Assembly (NCBI RefSeq): GCF_037975245.1
Contig: NC_092568.1
Span: 31,964,501-32,028,500 of the forward strand
Origin: Apostichopus japonicus
Lineage: Eukaryota > Echinodermata > Holothuroidea > Aspidochirotida > Stichopodidae
Direction of reading: 5' to 3'
DNA length: 64,000 bases
In this document: positions 34,901-46,900 of the stretch, piece after piece
How positions within the stretch are numbered: position 1 is the first letter of the stretch
How the letters are laid out: each line of letters opens with the position of its first letter
The notes under the pieces: generated by a model
What the model saw: the letters and a program-made list of their open reading frames with translations, nothing else
What the model was told of the DNA's origin: nothing
Database searches by the model: none
Program-made: the position numbers and the translations under genes

Positions 34901-37900
34901 ATGCCACGGCAGAGTCTACATTATTGCCAGGACTTGGTGCTGTATCCAAGATCCAATACTGTATGTGGGTGTGGCATTCATGTTAGTAGTTAATAGCCTA
35001 CTGTAGCTTTCAGATCAAACCCTTATCAGGGTAATGTTTCTCATGTATACAGAATAATAATTTTCATGTGAATTGTGAAATTGTGTGGGTTGAGATGTTG
35101 CCTTGATTCATACTTGTTGAACAACCAGGATCCACAGAAAATAAGAAATCATGTGTGACATTCCAATGTATGTGTCTAGTTGCAATGCATATACCATGTG
35201 TTTATGCAACCTCAGCAACATGAATAGAACACACAGTGGGGTGCATTGATAGTCTGAGACATATGACCAACTTTTAGACAGACATAGAATTTTGTTGTTG
35301 TAATATAAGGATAGCAGCTGCTTGTCAGCCTAACCACTAATGATGTCACACAAAGTAGATCTCCATTATTGAACATACTGCCATAGCTACCCTCCATTCA
35401 GTAATGAAAACATTGATGATTAGGATGATGATTCTCTGAACAGGAATGTTATCAGCGTTAAGGACTTGATAAAATGTGGGGCCCTTGGTAGTTTGTTCTA
35501 GGGGTTGATCCAGCATATTAATGGCCAGCATGGTTGAACTTAGAAAGGCTCATATGGAAGACTAAACATGGGAAAGTGTTGAGGCGACAAAGGCCGTGAG
35601 TTGTCTCATCCTGTGCTTCTCATGTTATCAATTTGATAGTGATCAAAGCAGACACACACGTTAAAATGTTATATAACTGCCAAATTTAATAATCCTGAAA
35701 TGCAGCGTAATAGTCTCTTGTATAAAGGAAACCTCACATTCATCATAAGAATGTAGACACTGGTTATATTGCAGTGTGTGTGTGTGTGTGTACGTGTATG
35801 TGTTGCATTTAGAGGCATTACAATAACTAATATTAATCAGTTAATAATTATACCAAGGATACCATTGATTTTAATAATCTGATTCTGACAGCTGTCTGTG
35901 ATTAATTACAAAGCGTGTTTGTTCTTCCTCTACAATACTAGGAATTGCAATGTATGTATAAATTGTAGTACCTGTATATATGTATATTTAATTGTTTGTT
36001 GTGGAGTGACATATTGTTACTTATACATACATACTGTACAGCATGTCTGCACAGTACCTGCTCCTGCTACATTGAATAGAATGGAATGTACATGGTACCA
36101 GTGTGAAATTACAGTAGCCGTCTTGAGGTCTCTGTTATTGCTAGTAACATGATAATTAGCATAAATATTGTAATGTCAACATTATCCATATCAAAGAGAA
36201 AGAACCTTTATATAGTTAATAGTTTGCATTAGTTTGTAGCTAAATTAGCTAATTGTGTGCATTCTATCAGTAAGGTCAGATTGTTAGAAAGACATATAAA
36301 ATTGTCATGAATTTGTACGGTACTAGTTAGTTTGACGATGTTGTTTCTTTATTCCGATAGTATGACCCGCCATGTCACGTAGATGATCTCTTTCTAGATC
36401 TGAGAGATGGGGTCAAACTTTTGCAATTGCTGGAAACTCTCTCAAAGGAAACTTTGGTAAGTTTTTAAGTGCCCTTATTCTTTCTTCCCATAACTCAAAC
36501 TGAGTCCCCATCCCTCCCCCCCACCCCTCCAAAAAAAAAACCCCACACATGTATGTTAGTGATCTGGTCACAACATACTGAATATTTCTCAAGTTAAAAT
36601 CACAATTGTTCAAACCGAAACATCCTCCAATGAGATCTTTACTTCCCATTGCAAATTACAGTCTTTGTTGACTATTAAACTTAAGTGTAAAAATAGAGAC
36701 CTGTGCAACCTATTTGTTGTTTATTTTGCTTGTTACCAATGCTAATGCTACTAAGAAGCTTCATTATGACCATGGTCAGGGAAGTAATGAGTGCAAAGTT
36801 CACTGCAACAGTTTGACAGTGTTAAAATAGAAGAGGAAATTTATTCAAAAATGCATGTAAAGAAACAAATTGTGAGTGATATCTTCAAGGATTGAAAAAA
36901 TTCAAACATCTTCCCTTTTTGGTGTTATCCTGTAGTTTTGGGGTCATAGACTAAAAAGTGGGATGCAGCTAAGCTGCAAAGTTTGCAAGAGCTATCAAAA
37001 AACATCCATGGTAGCATGGTGAAATCATTTTTTCTTTTACTTTGTTACACATCATTTAACCTTATTTGAGCTGACTTTAAAAGTGAATAACTACTCATAG
37101 CTATTGGTAAACACAACCCCTGTGTCCAAAACAGTTAGATTTGCTTCCTTTGATGGGACTACAATTTTACAAGCCAGTCCCTGACTTCGAGCTTGTCCCA
37201 ATGAAACAAACACTCTACAGGTAGGACGTATCCGTTGTTGCTGCACAGGATGTAATGTGTGAAGTGGCATACATACAGTACAGTAGAACTCCTTTTGATG
37301 TCTTTGTAATCCAAATGTGCTTTATTTGAATCAAATTCAAAGAATGAAATTTACATTTTAATATAAATGTGATGATAACAGAGAGTATGTATAGTATAAA
37401 AAATACCTTTCAACTTAAAATAAATATGATGATAAGAGGCAGTATGTATAGTCTATAAAATACCTTTTAACTTAATATAAATATGATTATGTAACAGACA
37501 GTACTATGAATAGTCTAAAAAATACCATTCAACATAAAATAAATGTATTAACAGACAGTATGTATAAAGTCTAAAAATACCATCGAGTTAATTTTGCAGC
37601 TCAAACATCCTCTCCTTTTACTTTCTTTCCAAACCAGGCGAGAGAAAAAGGTAGAAATCTGAAAAGGATTCATTTTCTCAGTAACATCAACACAGCCCTA
37701 AGATTTCTTGAAAAGACAGGGGTGAGTAAAGCTGAAATATTGAAATGTCATAATTGGCTCCAAAATATGCTAGTAAGTCAAGAAATGGTCACTGATGTTC
37801 CAACTTCAACATGCAATTTACTGCCACCCGCAAATTTCTTTTTTTCCCTCACTAAGACACGTTATTTGTCTAATTTATGACTTTTTTGTTGTTGATGTCT

Positions 37901-40900
37901 CAGAATAATTTGACACTCAGAACCACCAGGAGGGTACTTTGAGAAATGTTTACATGAAAATTTCAATAACTGGGGAGAAGAAAAAAGCAGCATGTTGTTG
38001 TATTGATGATACCAAAATGAACAAAAATGTAAAAATACCAGTGAAGACTGGTTTGCTCAATTTTTTGTAACAATGGGAACTTGTGAATACAAAAAATGCC
38101 CCAAAATTAGGAAGAGCAAGTTACATATTGCAAAACTGTCAAAAGAAATACTCAAAGTTTGTTTCCTTTATGACTTATTATATGCAAAAGAGGTAGCTAA
38201 CAGTGTGTGCGAGGCATGATGAGTCAAAGTCCAATTGTACACTGGACAAAAGTATTCAGTTTCCACTGGGCACCAATTAAAGTATTGCTTGCTTCTCAAA
38301 ATTCACAGACAGCCCTTGTACTACTTAACTGTGACTGGCGATAAACCTTGTCACAGAGCCCTGCTGCTTTTTATAGAAGCTGGGCTTCATATTGTTACCT
38401 GGGTGATGGCCTTTATATGACCTCTAAGTCAGACATATCTTAAGGGTTTTCTTTTATTTTCTCATCTGTGAATGTGATATTAGAATTTAGGTATGATTAG
38501 CTCATAAATATAAAAAAATGTGGTATTTAGTGCTGCTGTTTGAGCATACCTATCATTTTTGCACAGGTCCCACTGGAGTACTTAGTGCAGTAGGTCAAAA
38601 TGTTATTAATAGAATAGTTCCATTGCAATAGGCAAGGACAGATGGGTAGACTAAAGATGTAAGAAAGTTATTTACAATGTAAGGCAAGGGTAGCACCAGA
38701 CAGAAGGTTGAGTGGTATATTGTAGTGTTTACAAGGGTACCAAAATTTGGGAACCGGGCACCCGAGGCTGTAACCCGTCGGGTATCCGGGTACCCAGAAA
38801 TTTGTCTATTTACCTTCTGGTATATAGCTATTTTCAATAAATTGCAAATTGAATGCTATAATATATCAAGTGTATTTTTCTCTGACAATGTTTCCATGTT
38901 CATACATGTTCGTTAATTTCAATTTGCATTTGTTTCTTTCAATTAACCTGTTTTATTAAAAATTTGTAGCTTTCAAAACATATTTAAACTTCTTAAAAAG
39001 TAAAAGAAAAGGAATATACACATTCAATAAACAAATGTAAAGGATTCGGGTAACAAATTAGGAACCGGGTAGTAGAGCGTCGGGTGGGTACCCGGGTACC
39101 CGGATAACCTGTGCAAACACTGGTATATTCCATTAACCTGTTTGAAATGTTAAAATCCATTGTGAAGTTAAGATGCATTCAGTGATCAAGTTGTGTATTT
39201 TCTGTTTCAGACAGACAATGTTTCAGTCCTGTTTTCAAAATTGATGTCCTTAAACCTGCATGGATGTGCTTTGATGAGATTGATTCCTTTCAAATATAGT
39301 TAAAAGTTACAGAAAGGGAACCAGATAGAGAAAGCTACAGTAAATTCCTCACAACTTTTGGAACAAAACAACCATTCAATGATGGAATGTAGTGTGCATG
39401 ATTTTGATGCTACATTTAGCAGGGCTTCAAAATTAGGGGAGGAGTAGGATGGCTAGGAGAAATTTCTCCCCAATAGTTTTCACAGCAATGATTTTCATGC
39501 AAGTCGTGTGGTTGCCATAGGTTGCAATTTCAACACCAGTTAACATTGATTGGTCAAACCTGATCCAGGTCCCTCTTTATCTGTCATCGATATTCTGTCT
39601 GCGATTGAAAGGTTTAAGCTGCAGATTCTGATAGAACCATAAACTTCCTTATAGTTTACAGAAACCCACCCCCTACCTCTTTCCTTGTTCCGTTGCTTTT
39701 GTATAATAACACTATTACCTTCTTGCTTCGCTGCAGCTGAAACTTGTGAACACAAATTCAGGGGATATTGCAGATGGGAATTCCTCCATTACTCTTGGTT
39801 TAATCTGGAAGATTATACTGTATTTTGAGGTCAGTATTTAAGTTCTTATAGAATTTAGTTTGAATCAGTTAAATGTCTTACCCTGGATTATAAACTTTAA
39901 TATGGTTCCTTTGAAAAGAACTGTTGACGACTATTGAGTCATACTGTGTGTGTTGTTCCGTACATAATCACATAAGCATTTCAAAGTTGTTTCATTGCTT
40001 GGTTGACTAAGAAGGAGCGTTTTACATGGTGACTTGAATTATCATCAGTTGGTTCTAAAAAATAAGATAAAGCCACCTACATGCAAAATGCTACTTTGAG
40101 ATCAAAACTGGTATAACCCAGATTTTTGATTGGTGAAGGAAATGGAAATGAGTTAGGGTATGGGGAGAGGGGGGAGGGGAGGAGGGGGTGGATGTGGTAG
40201 GATGGGACAGGTTTTAATTACTTTCTCTTCTTAGAACTTTTTAATTTTCAATTGACCAACTTGACTTTCGAGGGAATTTCTGGAAAGACAATTATGTAAC
40301 AATACATATACATGTATCTTATATCTAGATTCACTTTAACACCACAATCTAGTAGGTCTCTACGTTCAAATAATATTCTTTATAAGCTGATCATTCCACG
40401 AACACAGAGCGTCACTTTTGCTTCAAGAGCAATAAGTGTATTTGGCGCCGAGCAATGGAATAAATTACCTAACCATGTCAAACAACCTGAGAATCTTGCA
40501 ATTTTTAAAAGAAAACTCAAAACATATTTATTTCCTGGCTAATCACTTATATACTCAATTTTTCAAATTTTCAATATTTGTATTCATTATATTTCATATT
40601 TTTGAATTTTCTTTTATGTTTTATATAACATTTTGCATTTTCTATTTTTCTCTTTGATTTTCATAACAATTGTATATTTTTGTACATTCATCTAGTATAT
40701 TTTTCTACGCCATTTGATATCTTATTTTTAGCTCATACCAGCATGCTGGTGTGAGCTATTGTTACAGTGCGGCATCTATCACTCTATCACTCTATCCGTC
40801 AACAATTGGTAAAACCGCTCCCACTCGCACAGTGTTTGATGGAATTTCATGAAACTTGGACACAAGGACCATTGGGTATAGGGCCATCAGAGATGGTCCA

Positions 40901-43900
40901 AAATTTGGGGTCAAAGGTCACCTGTGGGCTGTAATGGGCCATTTTGTGGAAATACGCAAAATGCTTCTTCTCCTACAGATTCCATGGTACAATGTTGAGG
41001 GTTTGTCAGGATAGTACTATGGTAGTTTTACCTTCAGGGTGTTCATGAATTTGAGATCAAAGATCAACTAGGGGTCTTTTGTGGCCCGGGCCGCGGCCCT
41101 ATATTTTCAAATTGCTCCTGTTCGTACAGTGTATGGCCAGTTATTATGAAACTTGGTCACAATGTTCCTCGGGATGAGAGTTACGAGGGGTGTTCGGAAA
41201 ATTGAGGTCAAAGGTCATTTAGGGGGTCATCGGGGGTCATTCTTTGTAATATTTTCAAATATCTCAATCTCCTCAAGATTTTGATGGATCATATTCAAAG
41301 GTGAACTGATGATTGTTGGATTGTGTATGAATAAGGTGATGCCTAAAATTTTGGTCAAAAGTTAATTAATTACAATTAATCCCCATTGTTTAAAAAAATC
41401 TGAGCCTTCACTTTTTGCCAAAGCTCCTTTAATTTGTCTCCCAGTGTCTGCAGTGTTTGTTTACATTTGTGGTTAAGCTCTGCAGAGGCTGTTAGTGGAA
41501 TTAAAGCTGGACTGGGAGTTGTTATTAACTGTTGAACTGTAAGCATGAGAGCCCTATAGCCAATCAGCACTTCTGATTCTAAGAAGTCTTTGAGCCTGAG
41601 GTATGTAGGCAGCTTGTGAAGTTATGTCTTGTAGGGAGTGCTTGTGAAGTTATGTCTGCTAAGGTAGAGGGGAGAAAGTTTAATAGGGTAGGTCAGTGCA
41701 TGGTATTGTTTGAGAGAGTGGGTAAAATAGGATTTAAAGGGGGAAAATAGGAATTATAGCCAGTGGTGTGGCCAGGATTCTGCTAACGGAGGGGGGGGGG
41801 TATCCCTCATGGGCCCAAAATTGGTTTTGTGGGCCCTACATTTTTCAGCTCGAAAAGGTATGAGCTTCTGCACCATTGGTGCTCTAGTCTTATGAATGGT
41901 TTATTTTTTCTTTGTATTTTGTTGTAAAGTGCAACCGAAAACTTTGTTGGGGTTGCGCTATATGAAATTCAATAAATAATAATAATAATGTCTCAACATA
42001 ACGATATCGCTTTCTTTTTACTGAGGTTATGTGTTGGAAAGGATCTTGCTCTAAGCTAAGACACGATTGTAACTGGTTATCTTTTTGAAACTCCTTGCAT
42101 CTTTTTATCGGTCTAGATTGAGCAAAATGCAAAAGCTTTGGAGCAAGAGTTATCCTTTAGCACTGACAGTGCCAGCACTGAGAGTTCTCCCTTCACCAGT
42201 CCACCAGACTCACGGAGGGGATCTGCAACATTTGCTGCTCCTCCACCAGCCAAGAAACCGACAAAGATAAGGCCAACGAAAGTTACAGCCAAAAATGCTT
42301 TGCTAACATGGACCAAGAATGCGTTGAAGCCACAATCACGGTAAGAGTCTGTGTTTCCTGATAATTTAAGTTTTGGTATTGGCCTATATATAGTTATAAT
42401 CTGAAACCTTTACCGAAATTTACTTTGTGAAAGTGATAAATTTGATAGTTTATCAGTTTAAAAAAAAAAAAAACTTAAAACAGGACATAATGTGACACAT
42501 GGCAAGTTTAACTTAAGGTAGACAATAAATAATCACATTCGCACATGAGTCACATGACTGCCATTAACAGGAGAAACATTTATAATTGAAGAATATTTTA
42601 GTGTAGTAGAATTTCTATGATTATCGTGATTTTGTCAAAAACCATAGATATTTCTTTTGAAAATCCCTTGGCAGGAACAGCTATTATAATCATAGCTACC
42701 GTATCAACCTGTGGGACTATATGTTGTTACCACTTCAAACAAGTCACATATACATTTGTGTACAGAATCTGAATGGCTTGTAGTAATTACTTAGCTATTC
42801 CATTGACAGTTTTCAACTAAGTGAATCCTTGCAGCTGTTAAATACAGGCTGCCATCGCAGAGTTCCAAATTTATTTTTTAAGTCTCAACGATTGATATGG
42901 TGTTGCAGTTTGTTTGTCGCTCTATGAAAAACTTATTCAACGCAACAGTATAACCTTTGGGAGGTGGGGTATGCCATGTGATGTATGCTACCACTATCTC
43001 TTCCCAATCCCGCCCCTCCCCCCCATCCACCCCATCTCTCAAAAAGCGGTTGGCCCCTGAAAGCATATGCTTTTCATTTATATAGTTTCTGCATCACTGA
43101 CGTAGGTGTTCATCTTGATCATACATGTTTGAGTCGAAAGAATCAGTATTTGAGACCCCCTCGTCAAATCTTATGTCAATATGATTGCAATTCAGTAGCT
43201 CTCAGAATTGAAGTTAGGGGTATTCTTTTATTCTATATAATACTACCTTGATATCCATTAATGGCTTGTAATTAGCTAATTATCTTAAGAGATCATTTAG
43301 CTGTGAATATTGGCAATCTTTGGGATGTTGGAATATTCTCATATTTTTTTCTTAAATGACCAAGTTGAACATCTTTAACTAGTAGATTTAGTAATAATTC
43401 AAATATGGAAGCATTATGGTGGGGATCGAAATCCATCTGTCTATATAGCTGCTACCAAACAGACTTTAAATTTTCTATTTGGATTACTAGAGACTCACAT
43501 TGAGAATTCTAAGCAGCCATTGCAATATGTTTGTCTCCTCAATTGCAGGTGTTAAATTGGTAACGCCATGAGGCATGACATGAAAATCAATCATTATGAC
43601 ACAACTAAACTTCGACTTTTATAGTAATTTCAAATCGATCTGACTCAGACTGCTGCAATAGAAAAATGGATTAAGTCAAACAGAATCATGTTTATTCAAG
43701 TCATTCATTTAGTTAGACTCATGCTATTGATCAGAATATTCTGCAGTTCATATAAAAGATCTAGTTTTATGGTGGTGAGGATTTTAAATATTTACTTAGC
43801 TGAAAGACGCCTGGGCAGTAAGAAATAAGATCCTTTGTCTGTTAGATTACAACTCCTAACCATATTTAGCAACAAAGCTGTCATCCCAAGACTGGTTGAT

Positions 43901-46900
43901 TCAATATATGTTATGGATAGCTTTAATATAGAGGAACTGGATCAAACCAGTACTGAATAATCTTGAACACAAACATTGCACGTGGAAGAAATTCTTGCCA
44001 TGTATTGGAAGCAATAAACTACAGACCCATTGCAGTTTGAAGTTGTTAGAATTTTTGTTTTGACGGGACGGATGGGTGGGGGGGTTGTGTGGGGTGGGGG
44101 GGGGGGAGAGCAGCATTGTAGGACTTGAGTCTAGACTTACACTGGAATCCATATCAATGATACAGATTGAGACTCAGCTATGCAGATGCTAGACTCTGAC
44201 CTGGTTGTTAAGAACTAGGGACTGTCCGTGTATTTCTGAGGGATGGAACAAACAAGAGGGAAGAGTTCTGAGGGGCCCTGTCCCCTTGCCCTATTTTTAT
44301 GCCTTGCAAAGGCCAAAAAAGGTCCAATTTTAAGAGTTTGACTGGGCTAGTATCTGAAGCTTTATGATGATAATAAAGCCTGGTTACCAAGTCATTGGGA
44401 AACAATGATTCAAACTTGGGCAGTCAATTTGTTTTGGTGTTGGGGGGGGGGGCGTACTAAAGAAGGTATTTATTGGTACTGCAATTATGAACCAGGGATA
44501 AGGAATGTAAAATGAATACTTATATACAGAAACGTTTGATACCTTGTGGGTTCGTTGATATCTCAAAAATGTCAGTTGTAGTCTGTACTTAAGCAAATTT
44601 ACCAGAGACAAATAAATCTAGATAGTGTTCTAAACCCAATGACAGAATTTACTTGACATTCTGCCACCTTCACAGACTATTCAAGTAGTGTTATAACTGT
44701 TGTAAAAAATCCTAACCAATGTAATATTGAAGGAGTAAGTGCAGTAACAAAGTCTTACAGTTTCCCTGCCAACTGTTAGTGGGTTTTAAAATAGCTACAA
44801 TAACCATGATTATGTGTACTTAGTATTTGGTTATCATATTTGAACCATGATACTCTGTCTCATGTAACTGTAAATCAAATGAGTTAAAAAGGAGTATTCC
44901 GAATTTAATGTCCAATTCCTGGTTACATGACAGCTTTTTCTTGGGGGAGGGTGTGGAAGGAGAGGGGAGGGGAGGAGCAGGGAGGGGACATCTTTTGTGA
45001 GTTCTATCATGATAAGCACCTCTGATGACTTCTGCTTTATGAATCTCAAAGGTTTTACGGTAAATTTAAGGAAAAATATGCAAAGCTTTTTAGTTGTGCA
45101 TTGCATTTTACATGTAGTTTCCAATTTCTAGGAAAGAAGTACTCTAACTTTGTATGCAAGGATTTCCTTAGAATTACTCATTGTTTTGCTAAGATTCCAT
45201 TACTTGTTTGTATTAAAGATTTAAACATGGTACCTGTTTGTATTAAAGGTTTAAACATTGCACCTGTTTGTATTAAAGATTTAACATAGAACCTGTGTGA
45301 CTGAGGATCCTTCTCAAATGCGTTAATTCATGATAAATTTGAGAAATTAAACTCATCGTTTTGATCCTAGTGGCCTATTTTTCATGTGGTCAACATAGAA
45401 AATAAGTTCTGTAATGTTGTGTACATGATTCATCTGCATGATTACTCATTTACTTGTAATGTCTACTACATGATCAGCACCTATGATGACTGAGGTTATA
45501 TCTTAAAAGGTGTTATTTCTGTTGAATTTGAGGGATAAATTACTTGACTTGTTGTTTCTTGGTGGCCCTATATACACTTGTTTGAGGAATGAGGTGCATA
45601 TGGTGCTGTGTACGCCTCCCAACTGAGATTCCTGAGGTGAAATAAAATTCCGAATGCTGCTTTAATCTTAGTAATAACAAACTCAGCAATGCCTGAGCTC
45701 TTAATGTAATGGTCCAATGACAGGACATTTTAAAAGAGCCTTCCAAGTTGATTACCAGTACTTCAAAGTGAATGTTCAACTCCCAGTGGTGTCCCCAAAT
45801 CGAAAAGGCTGGCCAGAGGGGTGGGCTTTGGTGGAAGGGAGGACAGGATGCTGAGGTGGAATAAGTTTCCCAAAAGTTTGGTGTACCCTTGGATGCCTCC
45901 CATTCACCAGAATATAAAAATTTCATGTTAACAATGTCATTGTGAATCTTAGATGTGGTGTGCTTCAGATAAAACAGCTGTATACAGTAAGCTAGGGGTT
46001 TTTCAAGTGTGGATACATTTGTTCTGCACAAATAGCAACATGTATCTTTTTTAATAGCCTCATTTGCTCTCTGATTTGGTTGTGAATTCACAGTGTGCTG
46101 CCAGTTACCCAGGTTGTCTGAAAATGTATTTCTGAATATTAATTATGAGTCCTACATTCATACGATCCATCCCCTCCCTGCTAAGGATCCTATAAGATAC
46201 ATGAAGTTATAGATAAATTGAAAAGAAAAATGCATCTTTACTTGCTATATCACTGGTTACATATAGGTGGATGAAAACAAAGTAAATATGCTAGTGATGT
46301 AAGAATTTATTCGTAGATCTACATACACCTTGATTGCTCGGGTAAGGAGATGGGGAGGGGGTGGTGGGGATGAGGGGGAAGGATGATGTGAGGAACATTG
46401 TGATGTGGTACTGAGTACAGAACGATCATCAAATGCAAGTTTATAGACTAACATTACCCAAATAAACTACTTTAACTGTAAATTGCTTCTTTCACCCCTT
46501 AGCGGTTAATATTACCTCAAGGGGGACTATTGCTCAATCCCTTAATGTCACTTTATTGTATTACATTCCTTGTGGTTGCGTGGGTGTGTGTACCTTAGAA
46601 ACAGATTGCTGTCAAGGTTCTCCTTTCATTTCTTGACTTATTAAGACCTTGCCACAACAGTTTGGCGTTGTAAATTTTAACACCATTGCATTGTGTGCGT
46701 GCATGGCAGACAAAATCGAGAGTAAGTGCTGCTAGAAATGCTCCATCGTTGTTCCTTGACTGAAAACATAATTTTAGATTTATCTGTGTAATTTGAACCT
46801 CTCCAATTGTCTGGGAATATTTTAATGCTTTAGGACAGGGACCTGATAGGAGAGTCCACTTAAGGATGGTATGGAGTCATAGAATGTGTACATTTTGGAA

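Noticed and set aside
45540-46091. Longest simple open frame in the window (183 codons, - strand) inside a nesprin intron
   Set aside because: No ATG at its start, no recognisable domain, ordinary low-complexity composition and no splice partners; most likely chance.
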